DNA from: Chloroflexota bacterium
Lineage (GTDB): Bacteria; Chloroflexota; Anaerolineae; Anaerolineales; Villigracilaceae
Assembly: GCA_026389975.1 (NCBI GenBank)
Contig: JAPLGV010000308.1
Coordinates: 1 to 10,420 of the forward strand
Direction of reading: 5' to 3'
Length of the DNA stretch: 10,420 nt
Position 1 is the first letter of the stretch. Each line of letters begins with the position of its first letter. The notes below the pieces were generated by a model. It ran no database searches, was not told where the DNA came from, and saw nothing but the letters and a program-made list of their open reading frames with translations. Positions 1 to 6,249 of the stretch are shown piece by piece. The translations under genes were made by a program, and so were the position numbers.

Positions 1-29
1 AAGCTGACTGAAGAAAGTAAGGGGGAGTC

Positions 30-2666
30 ATGTCACGCGCCATAAAGAAAACCACTGCCAAGAAACACGCTATCCCCAAAAAAACCTCGGGGCAAGTGGA
101 TTTTATTGAGCCAACCCCCAAAACCGCGCCCTGTGTCCCTGCCATACGGCGTGCCATGGAAGAATGGCGCTTCAAGGAATACGAAGGCGTCAGCGATACC
201 ACGCGCATCCTGTTGAACTTCTGGTTCAAGACAGACCATCGCCTGCCCAACGGGCATAAGTTTGCCTATCACAAGTCACAACGCGAAGCCATCGAAACGC
301 TCATCTATTTGTACGAAGTGGCTGGTGTGCGCCGTCACAAAACGCTGGTGGAAAATTATGCCGGCTCGAACAAAGACCTGCGCCTGCTCCAATATGATGA
401 CTTCGCCCGCTATTGCATCAAAATGGCGACAGGCAGCGGCAAGACCAAAGTCATGGCGTTGGCAATTGCCTGGCAATACTTCAATTCGGTGGCGGAAGCC
501 CAAGAGGATTACACCCGCACCTTCCTGCTCCTCGCTCCAAACGTGATTGTATTCGAACGCCTGCGGCATGATTTTGCCAGCGGGCGTATTTTTCGCACCG
601 ACCCCGTCCTCCCCGAAGAACTGAAAACCTATTGGGATTTCGATTGCTACATGCGCGGCGACGCCGAACGCGCTCAGTCGCTCGGCGCGTTGTATCTCAC
701 CAACATCCAGCAATTCTACGAACGCGCTGACAAGAACAATGACGACGAGTCCGATATCATGACGGCGGTGCTGGGCAGTAAACCACCCGCGCAAAAACTT
801 GAAATCGAAGACTTCGACAAACGTATTCTTTCTCGCGGCGGCACGGTCATGGTCATCAATGACGAAGCGCATCACACACACGACGAAGAAAGCGAATGGA
901 ACCGCGTCATTCGCCGCCTGCATGATGGACTCACCCGCCTCTCTCCAACCTCAGGGTTGCCTGTCCCCGCTATTTGGGGGCTCGCCGCTCAACTGGATTT
1001 CACTGCCACCCCACGCTATTCCAAAGGCGCGCTCTTCACCTGGACGGTTTACGACTACCCGTTAAAGCAAGCCATCGAAGATGGAATCGTCAAGCGACCG
1101 ATAAAAGGAATCACGCGCGGCACACTAGAAGCCAAGTCAACAGTCACAAGCACGCGTTATAAGGCTTATCTCACAGCAGGTGTCGAACGCTGGAAGGAAT
1201 ACTTCGAGCAACTCAAGCCGCTCAAGAAAAAGCCCATCCTGTTTGTCATGATGAATGACACGACTGAAGCCGATGATGTAGGCGATTATCTGCAAAAGAA
1301 ATATCCTTCTGAATTCGGCGGCAATAAGTTGCTGGTGATTCACACCGATACCAAAGGCGAAATTACCAAGAAGGATTTGGACAAAGCCCGCAAAGCCGCC
1401 CGCGAGGTGGACGACTTGGCGAGTCCCGTCAACGCCATCGTCAGTGTGCTCATGCTCCGTGAAGGTTGGGACGTTCAAAACGTAACGGTGGTTGTCGGCT
1501 TGCGTCCCTACACATCCAAAGCCAACATCCTGCCAGAGCAGACCATCGGGCGGGGATTGCGCCTCATGTTCCGCGAACTTGCCAGCGATTACACCGAGCG
1601 CGTGGATGTCATTGGCAACAAAGCCTTTATCGAATTTGTGGAAGATTTGGAGCGCGAAGAAGAAATCGCCTTCGGCACATTCAACGTGGGCAAGGACAAG
1701 TTGGTTATCAACACCATCATGCCCGACCTCGAAAAACTGGACAAGGATATTCTTCTTCCCACACTGAGTCCCGTTTTGGCACGCAAGAAAACACTGGCAG
1801 AAGAAATCGAATCGCTGGATGTCATGTCCTTCGACACGCCGACCCTGCCTTTTAAATCCACTGACGAAGCCGCAAAGACTTTCCAATACGAGGGCTATGA
1901 CCTGCTCACCCTGCAAAAGATGGTCGAGCGCACCTACGCCCTGCCAGAGATTTCAACCTCGCAGGAAGCCGTCTCCTATTACGCAAAACGCATCGCACAG
2001 GAGGTCAAACTCCCATCACAGTTCGCCGCCCTTGTCCCAAAGGTGCAGGAGTTTCTTAGTCAACGCGCCTTTGGCAAGCTCGTGGATTTGGATGACCCTG
2101 CGGTCATCAAAGCCATCAATAGCAATGTCGCGCAGTATGTAACCGTTCAAACCTTTGTCAAAGCCCTGCGCCCGCTGGTTGTGGAGGAAATGGAACCGCA
2201 ACTCCTCAGCGAAGGCCGCAGACTGTCAGAGACTCCGCCCTTCCCTCACTCACGCCAAACACTGCCCGCGCGCAATACCATCTTCAACATGGTTGCCGTT
2301 GGCAATGAATTTGAACTCAACTTCGCCAAGTTCCTCGAAAAAGCCCCCGACGTTGACCGCTTCGCCAAACTCCCCGAACAATTCGGCTTTGCCATCGAAT
2401 ACACCGACTCCAACAACAATCTGCGATACTACGAACCTGACTTTGTTGTTGTCAACACTGAAGGCGCGCATTACCTCGTCGAAACCAAAGGCCGCGAAGA
2501 TGTAGACGTTGCCAACAAAGACCGCGCCGCGCGTCTATGGTGCGAGAATGCTACGAGATTGACGGGGACAGCATGGGAATACATCAAGGTTAGGCAAAAT
2601 GAATACGAACAGTTACAGCCTGACGAGTTTGGAGATTTAATTGTCTTCGCTTTACAACCTGATTGA
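30..2666 (+). CDS. Type III restriction enzyme Res-like helicase-nuclease
   Basis: This is a superfamily 2 helicase fused to a C-terminal nuclease, the architecture of the Res subunit of type III restriction enzymes: ATP-driven translocation or switching on DNA followed by cleavage. Walker A is MATGSGKT (132-139) and the DEAH box is at 278-281 within VINDEAHHTH. TATP is at 325-328, LREGWDVQNV at 476-485 and the arginine-finger motif QTIGRGLR at 504-511. Near the C-terminus YEPDF (D804), then VETK (E818, K820), fits the PD-(D/E)XK nuclease signature. All key residues are present and the length (878) is near, slightly below, classical Res proteins (roughly 900-1000). The start is supported by a strong GGGGGAG site just upstream. 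A Mod methyltransferase partner is not in the window and would have to lie to the left, since the genes to the right are unrelated. It could also be a stand-alone defence helicase-nuclease. Family assignment is firm; specificity is unknown. Confidence 0.9.
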   Translation: MSRAIKKTTAKKHAIPKKTSGQVDFIEPTPKTAPCVPAIRRAMEEWRFKEYEGVSDTTRILLNFWFKTDHRLPNGHKFAYHKSQREAIETLIYLYEVAGVRRHKTLVENYAGSNKDLRLLQYDDFARYCIKMATGSGKTKVMALAIAWQYFNSVAEAQEDYTRTFLLLAPNVIVFERLRHDFASGRIFRTDPVLPEELKTYWDFDCYMRGDAERAQSLGALYLTNIQQFYERADKNNDDESDIMTAVLGSKPPAQKLEIEDFDKRILSRGGTVMVINDEAHHTHDEESEWNRVIRRLHDGLTRLSPTSGLPVPAIWGLAAQLDFTATPRYSKGALFTWTVYDYPLKQAIEDGIVKRPIKGITRGTLEAKSTVTSTRYKAYLTAGVERWKEYFEQLKPLKKKPILFVMMNDTTEADDVGDYLQKKYPSEFGGNKLLVIHTDTKGEITKKDLDKARKAAREVDDLASPVNAIVSVLMLREGWDVQNVTVVVGLRPYTSKANILPEQTIGRGLRLMFRELASDYTERVDVIGNKAFIEFVEDLEREEEIAFGTFNVGKDKLVINTIMPDLEKLDKDILLPTLSPVLARKKTLAEEIESLDVMSFDTPTLPFKSTDEAAKTFQYEGYDLLTLQKMVERTYALPEISTSQEAVSYYAKRIAQEVKLPSQFAALVPKVQEFLSQRAFGKLVDLDDPAVIKAINSNVAQYVTVQTFVKALRPLVVEEMEPQLLSEGRRLSETPPFPHSRQTLPARNTIFNMVAVGNEFELNFAKFLEKAPDVDRFAKLPEQFGFAIEYTDSNNNLRYYEPDFVVVNTEGAHYLVETKGREDVDVANKDRAARLWCENATRLTGTAWEYIKVRQNEYEQLQPDEFGDLIVFALQPD

Positions 2667-2760
2667 CGAGATGCACATTTCGCAACAGAACCAGGATATG
2701 AGTACATGCTGGAGAAGTTGAACCAGTCGGGGCGCATAACATCCCCCTGCGGACGCGTGC

Positions 2761-2800
2761 CCCCTTCGGGGACCTACGGCGGGCGAGTTCCCTTCGGGAA
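2761..2800. repeat. Paired TTC-loop hairpins in intergenic repeat
   Basis: Two small perfect hairpins lie back to back: CCCC-TTC-GGGG (2761-2771) and TTCCC-TTC-GGGAA (2788-2800). The words GAGTTCCCTTCGGG in the second (2785-2798) recur exactly at 3301-3314. There is no T-run after either hairpin, so they do not look like intrinsic terminators. They look like part of a dispersed intergenic element. Confidence 0.5.
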
Positions 2801-2812
2801 TGATATCCGCAC

Positions 2813-2844
2813 GGCAGGTGGAGGGGTTGTTTCAGAGTTTGCTG
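2813..2844 (+). repeat. Dispersed repeat, copy A
   Basis: This 32-bp stretch matches 3532-3563 with only two mismatches; the shared core is GAGGGGTTGTTTCAGAGTTTG. The similarity continues weakly on both sides: GCACGGCA before it, and an AAAGTTT then AAAGGTTT pattern after it. The element lies between the Res gene and the next small gene and has no coding signal of its own. Confidence 0.7.
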
Positions 2845-2906
2845 GCGAAAAGTTTCAATTCATAAAAGGTTTGGAGTGAACATGCCAACGACCAGTAGGA
2901 GTAATG

Positions 2907-3164
2907 ATGTCCCGTTTCATCCCGGCAGTTGAACGCATCCAACGAGCGCGGGCTTTGATTCAAAAAGCGCGCGATCTGCCCGTCCCAGCTGAGGGCGGCA
3001 AGTATGATTTTTCGTATGTGGCCCAGGTCAAGGCATTTTTGCAGGATGCGCGTGACATGGTAAAATTCATCCCGAAGACCCCGAGTGCCACCGCTGAGAT
3101 CAAAGAGCAGGTTAACCAGATATTCCAGGAAGCTGACCGGGGCGACCGGGAGATCTTGCATTAG
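2907..3164 (+). CDS. Small hypothetical protein (85 aa)
   Basis: I do not recognise a named family. The protein is soluble and mostly helical, with no signal peptide or membrane segment. It has an amphipathic start (FIPAVERIQRARALIQKARD), a short loop around EGGKYDFSY, a second helix (VKAFLQDARDMVKF), a Pro/Thr/Ser linker and a final helix (IKEQVNQIFQEADRGDREIL). The even use of charged heptads suggests a small helical bundle or protein-protein interaction module. Two tandem ATGs (2904 and 2907) are possible starts. The second is preferred because AGGAG at 2897-2901 is only 2 nt from the first but 5 nt from the second. It is flanked on both sides by dispersed repeats. Its function is unknown, but the codon pattern and ribosome site make a real gene likely. 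Confidence 0.7.
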   Translation: MSRFIPAVERIQRARALIQKARDLPVPAEGGKYDFSYVAQVKAFLQDARDMVKFIPKTPSATAEIKEQVNQIFQEADRGDREILH

Positions 3165-3211
3165 TCGTCACGTCTGGCAAGAGAGTCCTGCAATGAGTCA
3201 CGCGATTCCGT

Positions 3212-3232
3212 CAAGGTAACCTTTAGGGTCTG
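3212..3232 (+). repeat. AACCTTTAGGGTCT repeat, copy 1 (direct)
   Basis: This 21-bp stretch matches 3651-3671 with one mismatch (T for A at 3217), around the core AACCTTTAGGGTCTG. A third, inverted copy is at 3576-3591. Here the copy stands about 50 bp after the end of the 85-aa gene, with no partner arm nearby. Confidence 0.7.
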
Positions 3233-3300
3233 GAGTTGGGGTAGCGCGGCTTGCGTCTGTTGCCTGTCCCGCGTTCTGGGTGGGGCGGGCGCGTATAGGG

Positions 3301-3315
3301 GAGTTCCCTTCGGGG
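3301..3315. repeat. TTC-loop hairpin, second copy of GAGTTCCCTTCGGG
   Basis: GAGTTCCCTTCGGG repeats exactly the word at 2785-2798. From 3303 it folds as GTTCCC-TTC-GGGGAC, a six-pair stem including one T-G pair and extending to 3317. It sits just upstream of the putative promoter of the lysine-rich gene. Confidence 0.5.
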
Positions 3316-3326
3316 ACGAGTCCCGG

Positions 3327-3355
3327 TTGGATAAGGCGTTTCAACGAAATATATT
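3327..3355 (+). promoter_or_regulatory. Putative sigma70-type promoter
   Basis: TTGGAT (3327-3332) and TATATT (3350-3355) are separated by exactly 17 nt, the ideal spacing. The -10 box matches TATAAT at five of six positions and the -35 box is weak. Transcription would begin around 3362, placing the ribosome site and ATG (3377) of the lysine-rich gene right behind a very short leader. This is inferred from pattern only. Confidence 0.4.
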
Positions 3356-3376
3356 CGCAAGAAAGGAGAAGCAGCC

Positions 3377-3502
3377 ATGAGTGATAGTGGAAAAAAAGAT
3401 AAAGGCAAAAAACAACAGAAGAAAAAACCCGAGCATAATTTGAAGGAGAAACGAAAATTGAAAAACGAAAAGAAGCAGAAGGATAAATTTATGCCCGGTT
3501 GA
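3377..3502 (+). CDS. Lysine-rich 41-aa small protein
   Basis: The short reading frame MSDSGKKDKGKK...KFMPG has 16 lysines in 41 residues, plus Arg, Glu, Gln, Asp and Asn. It has no Ala, Val, Ile, Thr, Cys, Trp or Tyr. It is strongly basic and probably disordered or a single charged helix. A clean ribosome site (AAAGGAG, 3363-3369) stands 7 nt before the ATG, and a candidate promoter lies just upstream. Together these make translation more likely than chance despite the length. Such composition suits binding to RNA, DNA or ribosomes, but that is inference. Short basic proteins with similar KKDKGK and KEKRKLK stretches are, to my recollection, annotated as hypothetical in several bacteria. No function is assigned. 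Confidence 0.6.
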   Translation: MSDSGKKDKGKKQQKKKPEHNLKEKRKLKNEKKQKDKFMPG

Positions 3503-3518
3503 TGCATCCCGCACGGCA

Positions 3519-3533
3519 CCCCATTGCATGGGG
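3519..3533. repeat. CCCCAT-TGC-ATGGGG palindrome
   Basis: This perfect six-pair stem with a 3-nt loop is inserted between GCACGGCA and GGCAGGT of dispersed repeat copy B. Copy A lacks it. No T-run follows it, although its position 17 bp after the stop of the lysine-rich gene would suit a 3'-end hairpin. Confidence 0.5.
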
Positions 3534-3563
3534 CAGGTAGAGGGGTTGTTTCAGAGTTTGTTG
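3532..3563 (+). repeat. Dispersed repeat, copy B
   Basis: Second copy of the 32-bp element at 2813-2844 (two mismatches). In this copy the downstream part runs directly into the inverted AGACCCTAAAGGTTTC arm at 3576-3591, suggesting the two repeats belong to one composite element. Confidence 0.7.
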
Positions 3564-3575
3564 AGTTAAAGTTTT

Positions 3576-3591
3576 AGACCCTAAAGGTTTC
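3576..3591 (-). repeat. 16-bp inverted repeat, left arm
   Basis: AGACCCTAAAGGTTTC is the exact reverse complement of 3655-3670. The two arms enclose 63 bp. The inner part of this arm, AAGGTTT (3584-3590), can also pair locally with AAACCTT (3598-3604) across a 7-nt loop, so two mutually exclusive folds are possible. Confidence 0.7.
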
Positions 3592-3654
3592 TCCCGTAAA
3601 CCTTCGTCATGTCCGGCTGGACAATTTTGCAAACATAATAGCGAGTCAGACAAG

Positions 3655-3670
3655 GAAACCTTTAGGGTCT
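3655..3670 (+). repeat. 16-bp inverted repeat, right arm
   Basis: GAAACCTTTAGGGTCT is the exact reverse complement of 3576-3591 and part of the 21-bp direct repeat shared with 3212-3232. It ends only 3 bp before the AAGGAA ribosome site of the 122-aa gene. Folding of this element could therefore influence translation of that gene. Confidence 0.7.
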
Positions 3671-3685
3671 GAGAAGGAATACGAT

Positions 3686-4054
3686 ATGACAAAGAGTAAA
3701 CCATCCATTCCCCCCGAAATCCAGGCCGAAGTGCAAAAACTGATTGATGAATTCAATCGTAAGCACTTCAAAAAAGCCGACCTCGTTATGCGCGCATTCT
3801 TTGGAAACAAAGTCAAGCCTGGTTATTCAGCACGATTCAAGGGCAAATATCTTTACCTGGATCGCAACGACCACATTAAGCCATCCCCTATCTGCCGCCT
3901 GACCTGGAACGGAAAAATGGATGATTGGGGTTTTGCGATTTATAAATATTCGAGGAATTATTATGATTCCGAAGAATGGTTCTTCCCCGGGAGTGGCAAA
4001 GTAGATGGAACAGTACAAGGTGCGATGCTGGCAGGCATGGAAGCATACAACTGA
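3686..4054 (+). CDS. Hypothetical protein (122 aa), possibly DUF3024-like
   Basis: I cannot name this gene with confidence. It starts with an amphipathic helix (IPPEIQAEVQKLIDEFNRKHF), followed by a mainly beta region rich in aromatics and basic residues. That region includes ARFKGKYLYLDR (48-59), the CRLTWNGKMDDWGFAIYKYS segment, and the acidic-aromatic stretch YDSEEWFFPG. It ends with GTVQGAMLAGMEAYN. The layout of a helix, a beta strand with YLYLDR, then a WxFxIYKYS strand resembles small DUF3024-type proteins, but this is only a resemblance. There is no signal peptide or membrane segment. AAGGAA at 3674-3679, 6 nt from the ATG, supports the start. An inverted repeat lies immediately upstream and may regulate it. 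It is the last plus-strand gene before the convergent minus-strand operon. Confidence 0.75.
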   Translation: MTKSKPSIPPEIQAEVQKLIDEFNRKHFKKADLVMRAFFGNKVKPGYSARFKGKYLYLDRNDHIKPSPICRLTWNGKMDDWGFAIYKYSRNYYDSEEWFFPGSGKVDGTVQGAMLAGMEAYN

Positions 4055-4111
4055 TGCCCCAGCAAGATCAATTACCCTGCGGGTACGATGTCGCGGCGGT
4101 CGTGCGGCGTA

Positions 4112-4134
4112 GGGGCGCAGCAGCGCGGCGCCCC
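4112..4134. repeat. REP-like GC hairpin
   Basis: GGGGCGC (4112-4118) and GCGCCCC (4128-4134) form a perfect seven-pair stem around a 9-nt loop. No T-run follows on either strand. It looks like a decayed copy of the GTAGGGGCGCAGC-type palindromes that I recall as common between genes in Chloroflexota. Confidence 0.5.
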
Positions 4135-4154
4135 GGCAAAAACCGCTGGCGCAG

Positions 4155-4196
4155 GGGCAAACAAAGACCCGGGTGACCGTGGCCGTTCCCGGGTCT
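4155..4196 (-). terminator. Intrinsic terminator of the lipid/carboxylase operon
   Basis: On the minus strand AGACCCGGG (4196-4188) pairs perfectly with CCCGGGTCT (4173-4165) across a 14-nt loop, followed by TTGTTTG. The nine-pair GC-rich stem plus T-rich tail, about 45 bp after the stop of the biotin carrier gene, fits a Rho-independent terminator. On the plus strand the same stem has no T-run. Confidence 0.6.
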
Positions 4197-4202
4197 GAAG
4201 AG

Positions 4203-4231
4203 GGCGGAGGGGTCGTGAATCCCCCGTTTTT
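4203..4231 (+). terminator. Weak plus-strand terminator candidate
   Basis: GGGG (4209-4212), an 8-nt loop and CCCC (4221-4224) are followed by CG and five T (4227-4231). The stem is only four clean pairs, perhaps extended with a bulge. It could end transcription from the 122-aa gene and insulate the convergent operons. It is a marginal call. Confidence 0.3.
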
Positions 4232-4241
4232 AGCAGACTTT

Positions 4242-4739
4242 TCAGATCTCCTGGGGGTTTATCTTGATAAGCAGTTCGCCCTTGGCAATCTGGGTTTTGG
4301 GCTGAACGTTGACCGAGTCCACCACACCCGCGCAGGCGGAGCGCATTTCCATTTGCATTTTCATCGATTCCAGCACCACCAGCACCTGCCCGGTCTCGAC
4401 GGTGTCGCCCGGGGCAACGTGTACGCTGATCACAATGCCGGAGATGGGCGCTGTCAGGCTGCCACTGCTGGCCGTTTTGGCTTTACGCCCCCGGCGGCTG
4501 TTGCTCCGCTCCACTTTTGCAATTGCATACCGCCGGTCCGCGTTAAGCGTATACTGGCTGTTGCCCCGCGACTCGATATAGATTTCGGTCTTGCGCGCAA
4601 CGCCGTTCAACAGGTATTTGCCGCGTTCTTTCAAGGCCACCAGGCCGGCCTGCACGAGTTCGCCATTGATTTTGTACTGTTTACCATTGATCTCAATCTG
4701 GTATTCGTTTTTTCCAACCGTAACGTAGTAGATGCTCAT
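4242..4739 (-). CDS. Biotin carboxyl carrier protein of acyl-CoA carboxylase
   Basis: This subunit carries biotin between the biotin carboxylase and the carboxyltransferase. The last roughly 75 residues are a standard biotinyl domain: LTAPISGIVISVHVAPGD, then VVLESMKMQMEM with the biotin-accepting lysine in the MKM triplet, then the mirror half ending KGELLIKI. The first roughly 85 residues are not part of this fold. They begin MSIYYVTVGKNEYQIEINGK and look beta-rich. They are followed by a basic, Ser/Ala-rich hinge (SNSRRGRKAKTASSG). The N-terminal part may correspond to the BT-type contact domain that joins the subunits of propionyl-CoA carboxylases, which is inference. The frame is open to an ATG at 4793, but the start at 4739 (165 aa) is preferred. 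It has CAGGAG 4 nt upstream, and the longer version would overlap the preceding gene by 40 bp. It is the last gene of the operon, 14 bp after the biotin carboxylase. Confidence 0.9.
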   Translation of the reverse strand: MSIYYVTVGKNEYQIEINGKQYKINGELVQAGLVALKERGKYLLNGVARKTEIYIESRGNSQYTLNADRRYAIAKVERSNSRRGRKAKTASSGSLTAPISGIVISVHVAPGDTVETGQVLVVLESMKMQMEMRSACAGVVDSVNVQPKTQIAKGELLIKINPQEI

Positions 4740-4753
4740 GGTTGCTCCTGAAT

Positions 4754-6238
4754 TCAATTTCGCATTTGCTCGCGCCAGGCCTGCATCCGCCACTGGTTGG
4801 ACGCAGCTTGCAGAGATTTGGTGGGTGGGTTGGTGCGCGCCTGGTGTTCAAAAAACGCCGCCGTGAGCGCCATATCGCGCTCCAGTTCTTCGTCGCTTTT
4901 CGAAAAGACAGGCAACAAGGTTTCCAGATAAGTGGTATTGGCGCTGGCCTGAATGAAACTGTCGGAGTCGATGATCTGGATCAGGAAGCCGATGTCGGTG
5001 CAGACTCCGCCAATCTGGAATTCACCCAATGCCCGGCGGAGCCTGCGGATGGCGGTTTGACGGTCTTCTCCCCAGCCAATCACTTTTGCGATCAACGAGT
5101 CGTAGTCAGACGTGACCGGCATACCCGGGTACAGGGCCGAATCGGTGCGGACCCCCGGCCCGCCCGCCTCTTTCAGGAGGGTTATCTCCCCGGTTGCGGG
5201 CATGAAGCCATTATCGGGGTCTTCGGCGATGACGCGCGCTTCGATGGCCGAGCCGCGCATTTTGATATCTTCCTGCGCATATTTGAACGGTTGTCCTTCC
5301 GCCAGCCTGAGCTGCGTGCCCACCAGGTCAATCCCGGTGACCATTTCGGTGACCGGATGTTCCACCTGGATGCGCGGGTTTACTTCTATGAAATAGCAGG
5401 AGCCGTCTTCGCCGAGCAGGAATTCAATCGTTCCCAGGCTGCGGTAGTTCAGCGCCTGCCCCAGGTTGAAAGCCATTTCGTAAAGTTGATGACGCATGTC
5501 GGAGCTGAGACTGGGGGCGGGAGATTCTTCGATTATTTTTTGCCGCCGCCGCTGGATGGAACACTCGCGTTCCCCCAGGCACAAAATCCGCCCGAACCCA
5601 TCCCCGATGATCTGGATCTCGATATGCCGGGCCTGCGGAACCAGCGGCTCGAAATAGACGGTGCCGTCGCCGAAAGCGGCCTGGGCCTCGCACCGGGCTG
5701 CCACCACCATCTGCTCCAATTCGTCACGCTTGCGCGCCAGGCGGATGCCGCGTCCGCCACCGCCGGCCACGGCCTTGATCAGGACCGGATATTTGATCTG
5801 CTCGAGCAGGCTTTCCGGAATTTCGTCTGCGACGGGTTCATCCGGTCCGGGCAGGACGGGCAGACCCGCCTCGCGCGCCACGCGCCGGGCGACCAGTTTA
5901 TCCCCGGTCGAAGAAATCGTCTCGGGGCGCGGTCCGATAAAGATCAAACCGGCGTCCTCCACCGCCTGGGCAAAAGTCGCATTCTCGGACAAGAATCCGT
6001 AACCGGGATGGATCGCGTCGGCCCCGGACTCTTTCGCGGCGGCTAACACGCGTTCGATATTCAGGTAACTTTCGGCGGCCGGCGTGGGGCCAATGAATAC
6101 GGATTCGTCCGCATAACGGGTATGCAAAGCCTGTGCGTCCGCTTTCGAATAAACCGCCACGCTAGGGAAGCCCAGTTCACGGCAGGCGCGCAGGACGCGC
6201 ACGGCGATTTCACCCCGGTTGGCAACTAAAACTTTCAT
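4754..6238 (-). CDS. accC: Biotin carboxylase subunit of acyl-CoA carboxylase
   Basis: This enzyme uses ATP and bicarbonate to carboxylate biotin on the carrier protein, the first half-reaction of acyl-CoA carboxylation. It is an ATP-grasp protein. The N-terminal domain starts MKVLVANRGEIAVRVLRA, with HPGYGFLSEN at 77-86. ATP-binding residues include K114 in TGDK, K155, and the glycine loop GGGGRGI (159-165). H205 and K234 (in RRRQKIIEESP) are present. The catalytic strip EVNPRIQVEHPVTE (285-298) supplies the E, N, R, Q, V and E needed for metal, bicarbonate and biotin, and R335 aligns with the essential R338 of E. coli AccC. The length of 494 is about 45 residues longer than AccC, the excess being a charged C-terminal tail with several Trp, perhaps for subunit contact. 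A perfect AGGAGG, overlapping the upstream stop codon, lies 7 nt before the ATG. Confidence 0.95.
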   Translation of the reverse strand: MKVLVANRGEIAVRVLRACRELGFPSVAVYSKADAQALHTRYADESVFIGPTPAAESYLNIERVLAAAKESGADAIHPGYGFLSENATFAQAVEDAGLIFIGPRPETISSTGDKLVARRVAREAGLPVLPGPDEPVADEIPESLLEQIKYPVLIKAVAGGGGRGIRLARKRDELEQMVVAARCEAQAAFGDGTVYFEPLVPQARHIEIQIIGDGFGRILCLGERECSIQRRRQKIIEESPAPSLSSDMRHQLYEMAFNLGQALNYRSLGTIEFLLGEDGSCYFIEVNPRIQVEHPVTEMVTGIDLVGTQLRLAEGQPFKYAQEDIKMRGSAIEARVIAEDPDNGFMPATGEITLLKEAGGPGVRTDSALYPGMPVTSDYDSLIAKVIGWGEDRQTAIRRLRRALGEFQIGGVCTDIGFLIQIIDSDSFIQASANTTYLETLLPVFSKSDEELERDMALTAAFFEHQARTNPPTKSLQAASNQWRMQAWREQMRN

Positions 6239-6249
6239 CTCTCTACCTC

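Noticed and set aside
2706..2879. 57-codon frame starting at ATG 2706 as a separate gene
   Set aside because: No ribosome site, and most of it is repeat and hairpin DNA; reported only as a possible remnant.
3618..3639. Promoter for the 122-aa gene from TGGACA and CATAAT
   Set aside because: The boxes are only 10 nt apart, far too close for a sigma70 promoter.
2740..3690. CRISPR array or insertion sequence in the repeat-rich region
   Set aside because: Repeats are few, irregularly spaced and mixed in orientation, with no cas gene; no transposase or terminal-repeat-bounded element of IS size is present.
4173..4751. Plus-strand open frame (192 codons) across the terminator and biotin carrier gene
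   Set aside because: It reads through the terminator hairpin and is antisense to the biotinyl domain; no ribosome site.
4740..4793. Longer start for the biotin carrier protein at 4793
   Set aside because: It would add 18 residues overlapping the biotin carboxylase end; the ATG at 4739 has a well-placed CAGGAG.
4742..6046. Long plus-strand open frame (434 codons) opposite the biotin carboxylase
   Set aside because: It is the antisense shadow of a gene with all biotin carboxylase motifs; its translation shows no recognisable domain.
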